Source: Streptomyces sp. rh34
Lineage (GTDB): Bacteria > Actinomycetota > Actinomycetes > Streptomycetales > Streptomycetaceae
Reading direction: 5' to 3'
Assembly: GCF_002551245.1 (NCBI RefSeq)
Contig: NZ_NTGZ01000001.1
Coordinates: 62,001-126,000, forward strand
DNA: 64,000 bases
The notes beneath the pieces are model-generated. The model was not told the origin of the DNA and did no database searches. It saw nothing but the letters and a program-made list of their open reading frames with translations. A program made the translations under genes and the position numbers. This document shows positions 8,908 through 17,390 of this stretch, piece after piece. The first letter of the stretch is position 1; every line of letters starts with the position of its first letter.

Positions 8908-8951
8908 GAGAGGCACGCGGCTGAGAGACCCCCGGGCCCCCCGCCCCCGCG

Positions 8952-9854
8952 CTACATCAGCTGCGCGGGCGCCTCGGTCGCGATGCGCTCGAAGACCTTC
9001 GGGTCCGTGGCGAAGTCCGAGTCCGGGATCGGGGCGTGGACGACGATCTCGGTGAAGCCCAGCGCCGCGTGGCGGCCCGCGAAGTCGACGAACGCGTCCA
9101 CGGACTCCAGCGGGCCGTTGCGGTCCGGTGTGAAGCCGGTGAGCAGGACCCGGCCCAGCTCGGAGGCGTCCCGGCCGATCTCCGCGCAGGCCGCCGTGAG
9201 CCTCTCGTTCTGCACCCGCAGCGCGGCCCGTGACTCCTCCGGGGTGCCGTTCTCGTACAGCTGGGGGTCGCCGGTGGTGACCCAGGCCTGCCCGTGGCGG
9301 GCGGCGAGCCTCAGCCCTCGCGGCCCGGTCGCGGCGACCGCGAAGGGCAGCCGGGGGCGCTGGACGCAGCCGGGGATGTTGCGGGCCTCCTCCGCGGTGT
9401 AGTGCTTCCCGCGCTCGGTCACCGCGTCCTCGGTGAGCAGCCGGTCCAGGAGCGGGACGAACTCGGCGAAGCGATCGGCGCGTTCGCGCGGGGTCCAGGC
9501 GTCCTGACCCAGGGCGGTGGCGTCGAAGCCGCTGCCCCCGGCGCCGATGCCGAGGGTGATCCGGCCGCCCGAGATGTCGTCCAGGGAGATCAGCTCCTTG
9601 GCCAGCGTGACCGGGTGGCGGAAGTTCGGCGAGGTCACGAGGGTGCCCAGCCGCAGGCGTTCGGTGGCCGTCGCCGCGGCGGTGAGCGTGGGCAGCGCCC
9701 CGAACCACGGGCCGTCCCGGAAGGTCCGCCAGGACAGGTGGTCGTAGGTGTAGGCGGTGTGGAAGCCCAGTTCCTCCGCGCGCTGCCAGCGGTCGCGACC
9801 GCCCTCCAGCCAGCGGTGGACGGGAAGGATCACGGTGCTCAGGCGGAGGCTCAT
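8952..9854 (-). CDS. LLM-class (luciferase-like, likely F420-dependent) oxidoreductase
   Basis: 300 aa, TIM-barrel flavin/F420 monooxygenase-like protein. N-terminal [23 protein letters not shown] near residue 35 and the segment [17 protein letters not shown] typify actinobacterial F420-dependent LLM proteins. Start ATG 9854 has AGGGGC 1-6 nt upstream; an ATG at 9893 adds 13 residues with no family similarity. It is convergent with kptA, 44 bp away. Substrate unknown. Confidence 0.87.
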   Translation of the reverse strand: MSLRLSTVILPVHRWLEGGRDRWQRAEELGFHTAYTYDHLSWRTFRDGPWFGALPTLTAAATATERLRLGTLVTSPNFRHPVTLAKELISLDDISGGRITLGIGAGGSGFDATALGQDAWTPRERADRFAEFVPLLDRLLTEDAVTERGKHYTAEEARNIPGCVQRPRLPFAVAATGPRGLRLAARHGQAWVTTGDPQLYENGTPEESRAALRVQNERLTAACAEIGRDASELGRVLLTGFTPDRNGPLESVDAFVDFAGRHAALGFTEIVVHAPIPDSDFATDPKVFERIATEAPAQLM

Positions 9855-10002
9855 GCCCCTGAGCCTACGACCGTGCGCACGCGTGACGGCCACCTGATGG
9901 CTTTGGCATATGCCAGAGGAACCTTCCGCAGATCAGGGTCCTGCCCACTCAGATGTGCGCCCCTCCGCACGCCCGTGCACCCTTGTGGGCGAGAATGGCC
10001 CG

Positions 10003-10860
10003 GTGACCTCAGTGACCGATACGCCTCTTCCCGCCGTGACCCGGCTGATCGCGACCGACCTCGACGGCACCCTGCTGCGCGACGACAAGACGCTGTCCGC
10101 GCGCACGGTCGCGGCCCTCTCGGCCGCCGAGGAGGCCGGGATCGAGGTCTTCTTCGTCACCGGCAGGCCGGCCCGCTGGATGGACGTCGTGCGGGACCAC
10201 GTCCAGAGCCACGGTACGGCGATCTGCGCCAACGGCGCCGTGGTCACCGACCTGCGGACGGACGGCGACCTGCTCTCCGTACGGCCGCTGGAGCGCGCGG
10301 CCGCCCTGCACGTCGTGCGCGCCCTGCGCGAGGCGGCCCCCGGCACCTCCTTCGCCGTCGAGATGACCACCGGCATCAACTACGAACCGGCCTACCCGCC
10401 CTTCCACCTGGACCCGGGAGCCACGGTGGCGGTCGCCGAGAAGCTGCTGCACGAGGACGCCGCCGGAGCCGGCGCGCCCGTGCTCAAACTGCTGGCCCAC
10501 CACACCGAGCTGGCGCCCGACGCCTTTCTCACGCTGGCCCGTACCGCGGCCGGCGACCGGGCCGCCTTCACCCGCTCCAGCCCCTCCGCGCTCCTGGAGG
10601 TCAGCGGACTCGGCGTCTCCAAGGCCACCACGCTCGCCGCCTGTTGTGCCGAGCGCGGCATCTCGCCCGCCGAGGTGGTCGCCTTCGGCGACATGCCCAA
10701 CGACATCGAGATGCTCAGCTGGGCCGGTGCCTCCTTCGCGATGGGCAACGCCCACCCGGACGCGCTGGCCGCCGCCTCGGGCCGGACCGCGACCAACGAG
10801 GAGGACGGGGTGGCCCTCGTCATCGAGCGGATCCTCGCCGCCCGCACAGAGACCCGCTGA
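10003..10860 (+). CDS. HAD family (Cof-type) hydrolase
   Basis: 285 aa, subclass IIB HAD phosphatase. Motif I is DLDGT at residues 19-23, with D19 the expected nucleophile and D21 the acid/base. Motif II is the T of FFVTGR near 49, and motif IV is GDMPNDIEM near 229. Such enzymes dephosphorylate sugar or flavin-type phosphates in the cytosol. GTG 10003 was chosen because similarity begins just after it; an in-frame ATG at 9910 would add 31 low-complexity residues. Confidence 0.88.
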   Translation: MTSVTDTPLPAVTRLIATDLDGTLLRDDKTLSARTVAALSAAEEAGIEVFFVTGRPARWMDVVRDHVQSHGTAICANGAVVTDLRTDGDLLSVRPLERAAALHVVRALREAAPGTSFAVEMTTGINYEPAYPPFHLDPGATVAVAEKLLHEDAAGAGAPVLKLLAHHTELAPDAFLTLARTAAGDRAAFTRSSPSALLEVSGLGVSKATTLAACCAERGISPAEVVAFGDMPNDIEMLSWAGASFAMGNAHPDALAAASGRTATNEEDGVALVIERILAARTETR

Positions 10861-10908
10861 AACCTTTCGTCACACCAGCACACCGGATCGTGGGCCCGGC
10901 GTGGCCCG

Positions 10909-10927
10909 CCCCGCCCGTCCGGCGGGG
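10909..10927. terminator. Hairpin between convergent HAD and kinase genes
   Basis: 7-bp GC stem (CCCCGCC with GGCGGGG, 5-nt loop) in the 84-bp convergent gap. Short but placed as expected for a shared terminator. Confidence 0.45.
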
Positions 10928-10944
10928 TCCCCGTCGGGCCGCCC

Positions 10945-12651
10945 TCACAGCGGCGCCTCCCACACCACCGTCGTACCGCCGCCGCCCTCCCCGATCCCCG
11001 GTTCGATCCGGCTCGAACCGCCCAGGGACTCGGCCCGGCGGGCCAGGTTGCGCAGTCCGCTGCGGCGGCCACCCTCCGGGATGCCCACCCCGTCGTCGGC
11101 GACCGAGAGCCGCACCGCTCCCCGCCCGTCCGGCAGGGCCACCGTCGCGTCGACGACCACATCGATCAGCGACGCCCCCGCGTGCCGGAACGCGTTGGAG
11201 AGGGCCTCGCGCAGCGCGGCGACCAGGTTCTTGCCGGTCAGCTCGCCGACGAGCGAGTCCACCGGGCCCAGGAAGCGGTGCGAGGGCTTGAAGCCGAGCG
11301 GGACGGCCGCCATGTTGATCTCCCGCAGCACGCGGGTGCGCAGCCCCGAGGGGACCTCGGCCGGTTCCTGCTGGAGGGCGAAGATGGCCGTACGGATCTC
11401 CTGGATCGTCACGTCCAGCTCGTCGACAGCCCGTCCGACCCCGGTTCGCACCTCGGGCACCACCGATCCGCGCTGGGCGCTCTCCAGCATCATCCCGGTG
11501 GCGAACAGCCGCTGGATGACCAGGTCGTGGAGGTCACGGGCGATCCGGTCGCGGTCCTCGTACACCGCGAGACGCTCCCGGTCCCGCTGCGCCTCGGCCA
11601 TCATCAGCGCGAGCGCCGCCTGGGAGGCGAACTGCGTGGCGAGCGTCCGCTCGGTCTCCGTGAACGGGCGTGCGCCCCGCGAACGGGGGGTGGCCAGCGC
11701 ACCGAGCACCCGGCCGCCGCTGTGGAGCGGCAGCATCATGCTGGGGCCGAACCGGCCGGCCAGCCTGGTGATCATCCGGCTGTCGGTGGCCGAGTCGTCG
11801 ATGAACACCGCCTCGCCCGCCAGGAGCTTCGCCACCACCGTGCTCCGGGGCGGGATGATCACGCCGAGCGAGGACGCGGGGTCGTCGGACGATACGGCGA
11901 CGATCTCCAGACCGCCCTCCTCGGCGGGCAGCAGCACGATCCCGGCGGCGGAGTCGGCGAGCCGGCGGGCGTGTTCGGCGACCACGGACAGCGCCTCGTC
12001 GGCGTCCCCACCCGACAGGAGCGCCGTGGTGACCGCGACCGAACCGTCGATCCAGTGCTCCCGCTGCCGCGCCGCCTCGTACAGCCGGGCGTTGCCGATG
12101 GCGATCCCGGCCTCCGTGGCGAGCACCCGGACCATGTGGAGGTCGTAGTCGCTGAACTCCGCGCCGTGTTGCTTCTCGGTGAGGTAGAGGTTGCCGAAGA
12201 TCTCCCCCTGGACCCGGATGGGCACCCCCAGGAAGGTCCGCATCCGGGGGTGCTCCGGCGGGAAGCCCGCGGACCGCGGATCGGTGGACAGGTCGGCCAG
12301 ACGGACCGGGGCGGGGTCGTGGATGAGCGCGCCGAGCAGACCCCGGTGACCGTCGGGGCGCCGCCCGATCGCCTCGGCCACCTCCCGCGGGACGCCGTAC
12401 GTGACGAAGTCCGACAGGCCCTCACCCAGCTCGTCGACGACGCCGATGGCCGCGTACCGGGCGTGGGCGAGCTCGGCCGCCGTCTCACAGATCCGGTCCA
12501 GGGTGGAGTGCAGTTCCAGCCCGGCGCCGACGGAACGCATCGCCTCCAGGAGTTGCGGCACCCGCGCGGTCAGCTCGGTGGACAGACCCTGGAGGCTGCG
12601 GGTGGCCCGGGTGGCGGCGTCGAGGGAGTCCTGCGGGTCGGGCTCTGCCAT
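10945..12651 (-). CDS. Double-GAF sensor histidine kinase (DevS/DosT-like), orphan
   Basis: 568 aa, no membrane span. GAF domains lie at about 60-200 and 225-355, then a HisKA_3 dimerisation domain with the phospho-acceptor His in DRIARDLHDLVIQRLF near residue 372, and a HATPase_c domain (N-box EALSNAFRHA near 482, DDGVGIPE near 520). The layout is that of mycobacterial DevS/DosT, cytoplasmic heme sensors of oxygen, NO or redox state. No response regulator is adjacent, so its partner is encoded elsewhere. A DevR-box-like motif lies just upstream. Heme binding cannot be shown from sequence alone. Confidence 0.9.
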   Translation of the reverse strand: MAEPDPQDSLDAATRATRSLQGLSTELTARVPQLLEAMRSVGAGLELHSTLDRICETAAELAHARYAAIGVVDELGEGLSDFVTYGVPREVAEAIGRRPDGHRGLLGALIHDPAPVRLADLSTDPRSAGFPPEHPRMRTFLGVPIRVQGEIFGNLYLTEKQHGAEFSDYDLHMVRVLATEAGIAIGNARLYEAARQREHWIDGSVAVTTALLSGGDADEALSVVAEHARRLADSAAGIVLLPAEEGGLEIVAVSSDDPASSLGVIIPPRSTVVAKLLAGEAVFIDDSATDSRMITRLAGRFGPSMMLPLHSGGRVLGALATPRSRGARPFTETERTLATQFASQAALALMMAEAQRDRERLAVYEDRDRIARDLHDLVIQRLFATGMMLESAQRGSVVPEVRTGVGRAVDELDVTIQEIRTAIFALQQEPAEVPSGLRTRVLREINMAAVPLGFKPSHRFLGPVDSLVGELTGKNLVAALREALSNAFRHAGASLIDVVVDATVALPDGRGAVRLSVADDGVGIPEGGRRSGLRNLARRAESLGGSSRIEPGIGEGGGGTTVVWEAPL

Positions 12652-12675
12652 GACCTGAGCCTAGTTAGTGCCGAT

Positions 12676-12691
12676 AGGGGGCGAAAGTCGA
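12676..12691 (-). promoter_or_regulatory. DevR/DosR-box-like motif upstream of the GAF kinase
   Basis: On the minus strand TCGACTTTCGCCCCCT, 25-40 bp before the kinase start. Its core GACTTTCGCCCC agrees at 10 of 12 positions with the DosR/DevR core GACTWWAGTCCC. It is only a half-conserved palindrome, so this is a candidate site. Confidence 0.4.
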
Positions 12692-12750
12692 GAATGTGCT
12701 CGACGGCGAAGGGGCGCCGCCGTCCGGGGGCCGGGTTGGTGCCGTCGCCG

Positions 12751-15700
12751 CTATCGGGCTCCCGCCCCGACCGCCTCCCGTTCGCGCTCCAGCATGCGTC
12801 GCAGCGGCCCGTCCTCGGCGGCGAGTTCGGCGTACGGCCCGCGCTGTACGACCCGGCCCTCGTCCAGCACCAGTACCTCGTCGACCGTGTCGAGGCCGGT
12901 CAGCCGGTGGGTGATCAGTACCGTCGCACGGCCCCGGGTCGCGTCCAGCAGGTCCGCGGTGAGGGCGTCGGCGGTCGGCAGGTCGAGGTGTTCGGCCGGC
13001 TCGTCCAGAACGAGTACCGGGAAGTCCGCGAGCAGCGCGCGGGCCAGGGCGAGGCGCTGGCGCTGACCGCCGGAGAGCCGCGCGCCGTGCTCGCCCACCG
13101 GGGTGTCGAGCTCCTCCGGCAGGGCCAGCACCCAGTCCAGGAGCCGGGCCCGGGAGAGCGCGTCGCGCAGTTCGGCGTCGGTCGCACCGGGGCGGGCCAG
13201 GCGCAGGTTCTCGCGGATCGTGCTGTCGAAGACGTGCGCGTCCTGGGCGCACAGCCCGACCGAGCGCCGGACCGTCTCCGATTCCAGCGCGGACGCCTCG
13301 ACGCCGCCCAGCCGGTACGTCCCCGACGAGGCGTCCAGGAAGCGCAGCAGGACCTGTGCGAGCGTCGTCTTGCCCGAGCCGGAGGGGCCCACGACCGCGA
13401 TGCGCCGCCCTCGCGTCAGCGTCAGGTCGAGCGAGGCGAGCGCGTCGTGCCGGGCCCCCGGGTAGCGGGCGCTCAGCCCCCGTACCTCCAGCGGGAACGG
13501 GGACGTGGACTCCTCGGCGGGGGCCTCGGGCTCCCGTACGGGCACGGGGGCGTCCAGCACCTCGAACACCCGCTCGGCGCTCCGGGCGACGCGCTGCCGG
13601 TACTGCACGGCGAGCGGCAGCCCGGTGACGGCCTCGAAGGCGGCGAGCGGGGTCAGCACCACCACGGCGAGCGCGACACCGGACAGCCGGCCGTCCTGCA
13701 CGGCGGGGACGGCGACGGTCGCGGCGGCCACCACGGTGAGGCCGCAGACCAGGGCGGACAGCCCGCCGCCCAGTGCCGTCGCGGCGGCGGCGCGCGAGGC
13801 GATCCGGGTCAGCAGCGTGTCGGCCGCGCGCAGCCGTGTCTGCCGGGCGGGCAGCGCGCCCGCGACGGTCAGTTCGGCGGTGCCACCGAGGAGGTCGGTG
13901 ACCCGGGTGGCCAGAGCGGCGCGGGCGGGAGCGAGCTGACGTTCCGTACGGCGGGCGCAGGCGCCGCTGACGAGCGGGACGCCGACCCCGGCGATCAGCA
14001 GTCCGACAGCCAGGACGGCGCCCGCCTCCGGGAGCAGCCAGCCGGTGAACCCGGCGGCCGCGGTCCCCACCACGACGGCGGTGCCGGCGGGCAGCAGCCA
14101 GCGCAGCCAGTAGTCCTGGAGCGCGTCCACGTCGGCGACGAGCCGGGACAGCAGGTCTCCGCGGCGCCTGGTGCGCAGGCCCCCGGGGGCGATGCGTTCG
14201 AGACCCCGGTAGACGGCGACGCGCAGTCCGGCGAGGAGCTTCAGGACGGCGTCGTGCGAGACGAGCCGCTCGGCGTAGCGGAAGACCGCCCGGCCGATCC
14301 CGAAGGCGCGGGTCGCGGTGACCGCCATCATCAAGTACATGACCGGCGGCTCTTCGGAGGCGCGGGAGATCAGCCAGCCGGAGACCGCCATGAGTCCCAC
14401 GGCCGACCCGACCGCCAGGCTGCCGAGCAGCAGGGCCAGGGTCAGTCGTCCGCGCTGCGCCCCGGCGGACTCGCGGACCCGCGCGAGCACCCGTCCGGAA
14501 CGGGCACCGGTCCTCCCCGGACCGCCGTCGGCCGCGCGCAGTTCCTCCGCCCGGCGGGCATCCAGGAGTTCGCCCCCGGCGAGCGGCTGCGGGACGGCCG
14601 GTCCGGCAGCACCCGGGCTCTGGGGCGCCGCCGCGGGCCCCGTGGAAACGCCGGTACGCGGCTCCAGCGTCACCACGCGGTCGGCGACCGCCAGCAGGGC
14701 CGGGCGGTGGACGACCAGCAGCACGGTCCGCCCGGCGGCCAGCCTCCGTACGGCGTCGACGATGCCCGCCTCGCTCTCGCCGTCCAGGCTCGCGGTCGGC
14801 TCGTCCAGCAGCAGGAGCGGCCGGTCGGCGAGGAACGCCCGGGCGAGGGCGAGTCGCTGGCGCTGGCCCGCGGAGAGTCCGGCGCCGTCCTCGCCCAGCA
14901 ACGTCCGCATCCCGTCGGGCAGTGCCGCGACGAAGTCGTACGCGCCCGCCTCCCGCAGCGCCGCGAGGACCGCCTCGTCGTCGGCGTCGGGCCGGGCGAG
15001 GCGTACGTTCTCGGCGATCGTGCCCGCGAAGAGGTGGGGGCGCTGGGGGACCCAGGCGATGCGGCCGCGCCAGCGTTCGAGGTCCAGGTCCGCGAGGTCC
15101 CGGCCTCCGACCCGGACGTGCCCCTCGTCGGGTACGGCAAACCCGAGGAGCACGTTCAGCAGGGTGGACTTGCCGACCCCGCTCGGGCCGACCAGGGCGA
15201 CGGTCTCCCCCGGCTCCACGGTGAGCGACGCGGCGTCCACCGGGGGTTCGGTGCGGCCCTCGTGGCGCACGGTCACGCCCGCCAGTTCCAGGCGCAGCGT
15301 GTCCGGGACATCCTCGGCGCCCGAGGCCCGGGGTTCGGTCTCCAGGACCGCGAAGATCTCCTCGGCCGCCGAGAGGCCCTCGGCCGCCGCGTGATACTGC
15401 GCTCCGACCTGGCGGATCGGCAGATAGGCCTCCGGAGCCAGGATCAGGACCACCAGACCGGTGTAGAGGTCGAGTTCGCCGTGGACGAGGCGCATGCCGA
15501 TCGTGACGGCGACGAGGGCCACCGAGAGGGTCGCCAGCAGCTCCAGCGCGAACGAGGACAGAAAAGCGATCCGCAGGGTGCGCAGGGTGGCCCGGCGGTA
15601 GTCGGAGGTGATCGTGCGGATCGATTCGGCCTGGGCCTTGGCCCGTCCGAAGACCTTCAGGGTCGGCAGCCCGGCGACGACGTCCAGGAAGTGCCCGGAG

Positions 15701-16296
15701 AGCCGGGACAGCAACTGCCACTGACGGTCCATCCGGGACTGGGTGGCCCAGCCGATCAGGATCATGAAGAGCGGGATGAGCGGCAGCGTGACGACGATGA
15801 TCGCCGCCGACACCCAGTCCTCGGTGACGATCCGGGCGAGCACCGCCACGGGCACCACGACCGCGAGCCCGAGCTGCGGGAGATAGCGGGCGAAGTAGTC
15901 GTCGAGCGCGTCGATGCCCCGGGTCGCCAGAGCGACGAGCGAACCGGTGCGCTGCCCGCTCAGCCAGTCGGGGCCCAGCCGGGCGGCCCGCTCCAGGAGG
16001 CGGCCGCGCAGTTCGGACTTGACGGCCGCGCTGGCACGATGGGCCGCCAGCTCGGTGAGCCAGGCGACGAGGGCCCGCCCGAGAGCGACCGCGGCGAGCA
16101 GCAGAAGGGGGGTGCGCAGCGCGGTGACCGTGAGTCCGCCCTCGAAACCGCCCACCACGATCTCGGCGATGAGCATCGCCTGGGCGATCACCAGGAGGGC
16201 GCCGACCAGGCCGAGGGCCACCACGGCCGCCAGGAAGAGGCGGGTGGCCCGTGCGTGGTGGAGCAGACGCGGATCGATCGGTTTCACGTGAAACAT
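12751..16296 (-). CDS. cydCD: Fused CydD-CydC thiol-reductant ABC exporter
   Basis: 1181-aa fusion of two half-transporters, each membrane domain plus ATPase. The N-terminal CydD half has Walker A GPSGVGKST near 370 and an LSAGQ signature near 472. The CydC half has GPSGSGKTT near 969 and LSGGQ near 1072. It exports cysteine/glutathione-type thiols needed to assemble cytochrome bd. The separate E. coli cydD and cydC are fused in many actinobacteria. The start ATG is unusual: it overlaps a parS site, so the protein begins MFHVKP. It lies 78 bp after cydB. Confidence 0.95.
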   Translation of the reverse strand: MFHVKPIDPRLLHHARATRLFLAAVVALGLVGALLVIAQAMLIAEIVVGGFEGGLTVTALRTPLLLLAAVALGRALVAWLTELAAHRASAAVKSELRGRLLERAARLGPDWLSGQRTGSLVALATRGIDALDDYFARYLPQLGLAVVVPVAVLARIVTEDWVSAAIIVVTLPLIPLFMILIGWATQSRMDRQWQLLSRLSGHFLDVVAGLPTLKVFGRAKAQAESIRTITSDYRRATLRTLRIAFLSSFALELLATLSVALVAVTIGMRLVHGELDLYTGLVVLILAPEAYLPIRQVGAQYHAAAEGLSAAEEIFAVLETEPRASGAEDVPDTLRLELAGVTVRHEGRTEPPVDAASLTVEPGETVALVGPSGVGKSTLLNVLLGFAVPDEGHVRVGGRDLADLDLERWRGRIAWVPQRPHLFAGTIAENVRLARPDADDEAVLAALREAGAYDFVAALPDGMRTLLGEDGAGLSAGQRQRLALARAFLADRPLLLLDEPTASLDGESEAGIVDAVRRLAAGRTVLLVVHRPALLAVADRVVTLEPRTGVSTGPAAAPQSPGAAGPAVPQPLAGGELLDARRAEELRAADGGPGRTGARSGRVLARVRESAGAQRGRLTLALLLGSLAVGSAVGLMAVSGWLISRASEEPPVMYLMMAVTATRAFGIGRAVFRYAERLVSHDAVLKLLAGLRVAVYRGLERIAPGGLRTRRRGDLLSRLVADVDALQDYWLRWLLPAGTAVVVGTAAAGFTGWLLPEAGAVLAVGLLIAGVGVPLVSGACARRTERQLAPARAALATRVTDLLGGTAELTVAGALPARQTRLRAADTLLTRIASRAAAATALGGGLSALVCGLTVVAAATVAVPAVQDGRLSGVALAVVVLTPLAAFEAVTGLPLAVQYRQRVARSAERVFEVLDAPVPVREPEAPAEESTSPFPLEVRGLSARYPGARHDALASLDLTLTRGRRIAVVGPSGSGKTTLAQVLLRFLDASSGTYRLGGVEASALESETVRRSVGLCAQDAHVFDSTIRENLRLARPGATDAELRDALSRARLLDWVLALPEELDTPVGEHGARLSGGQRQRLALARALLADFPVLVLDEPAEHLDLPTADALTADLLDATRGRATVLITHRLTGLDTVDEVLVLDEGRVVQRGPYAELAAEDGPLRRMLEREREAVGAGAR
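16281..16294. other. parS: parS site overlapping the cydCD start
   Basis: Perfect GTTTCACGTGAAAC, the Streptomyces ParB-binding palindrome. The cydCD ATG occupies 16294-16296, so the site encodes codons 1-5. Confidence 0.9.
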
Positions 16297-16328
16297 CCCC
16301 CCGGCGGGGTCGGTGAACTCTTCGGGAC

Positions 16329-16370
16329 GGTGAGCTGCCGCAGGCCTCCCGGGGCCCGCGGCAGCTCACC
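16329..16370 (-). terminator. Hairpin between cydB and cydCD
   Basis: Perfect 13-bp stem (GGTGAGCTGCCGC with its complement) around a 16-nt GC-rich loop, 5 bp past the cydB stop. It could end cydAB transcripts or lower readthrough into cydCD. Confidence 0.6.
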
Positions 16371-16374
16371 CGAG

Positions 16375-17376
16375 TCAGTGCGCGTCGGCGATGTGCTGCG
16401 TGCCGATGCGCTTGCGGAAGACCCAGTAGGTCCAGCTCTGGTAGAGCAGCACGATGGGCGTGGCGATGCCCGCGCACCAGGTCATGATCTTGAGCGTGTA
16501 CGGGCTGGACGAGGCGTTGGTGACCGTGAGGTTCCAGGCGTCGTTCAGCGAGGACGGCATGACGTTCGGGAAGAGCGTCAGGAAGAGCATCGCGACCGCC
16601 GCCGCGATCGTCACGCCCGAGAACGCGAACGACCAGCCCTCGCGGCCCTTGGCGATGGCCCCGATCGCGGCCACGAGTGCCACCACCGCCACGACCAGGG
16701 CTCCCAGGCTCCAGGCGTCCCCGTTGTCCGCCTGCGTCCAGACCAGGAAGCCCCCTGCGAGCACCGCGGTGACCGGCCCCAGCTTCAGCGCCAGCGCGCG
16801 GGCCCGGACCCGGATGTCGCCCGCTGTCTTGAGGCCGGCGAACACCGCCCCGTGGAAGGTGAAGAGGGTGAGCGTGACGAGACCGCCGAGGATCGCGTAC
16901 GGGTTGAGGAGATCGAGGAAGGTGCCGACGTACTCCATGTCGGCGTCGATCTTCACGCCTCGCACGATGTTCCCGAACGCCACGCCCCACAGCACCGCGG
17001 GGATCAGGGAGGTCCAGAAGATCGCGGTCTCCCAGTTCGTCTGCCACCGCTCCTCGGGCCGCTTGGCGCGGTACTCGAAGGCGACGCCGCGGACGATCAG
17101 GCAGAACAGGATGACCAGCAGCGGCAGGTAGAAGCCCGAGAAGAGTGTGGCGTACCACTCGGGGAAGGCGGCGAAGGTCGCCCCGCCGGCGCTGAGCAGC
17201 CAGACCTCGTTGCCGTCCCAGACGGGCCCGATCGTGTTGATCAGGACCCGCCGCTCCTTGCGGTCGCGGGCCAGCAGCTTGGTGAGGACCCCGATGCCGA
17301 AGTCGAATCCCTCCAGGAAGAAGTAGCCGGTCCAGAGGACGGCGATGAGCACGAACCAGACGTCGTGGAGTTCCAT
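16375..17376 (-). CDS. cydB: Cytochrome bd ubiquinol/menaquinol oxidase subunit II
   Basis: 333 aa, strongly hydrophobic with about eight to nine spans. The start MELHDVWFVLIAVLWTGYF and the segment LINTIGPVWDGNEVWLL near residue 46 are hallmarks of CydB. With CydA it forms the high-affinity cytochrome bd oxidase that reduces oxygen to water at low oxygen tension. It begins 14 bp after cydA and is surely co-transcribed with it. Confidence 0.96.
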   Translation of the reverse strand: MELHDVWFVLIAVLWTGYFFLEGFDFGIGVLTKLLARDRKERRVLINTIGPVWDGNEVWLLSAGGATFAAFPEWYATLFSGFYLPLLVILFCLIVRGVAFEYRAKRPEERWQTNWETAIFWTSLIPAVLWGVAFGNIVRGVKIDADMEYVGTFLDLLNPYAILGGLVTLTLFTFHGAVFAGLKTAGDIRVRARALALKLGPVTAVLAGGFLVWTQADNGDAWSLGALVVAVVALVAAIGAIAKGREGWSFAFSGVTIAAAVAMLFLTLFPNVMPSSLNDAWNLTVTNASSSPYTLKIMTWCAGIATPIVLLYQSWTYWVFRKRIGTQHIADAH

Positions 17377-17390
17377 CTCTCAGCTCCTGC

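Noticed and set aside
12665-17158. 1497-codon minus-strand frame overlapping cydCD and cydB in another frame
   Set aside because: Arg/Gly/Pro-rich shadow of real genes; no recognisable domain.
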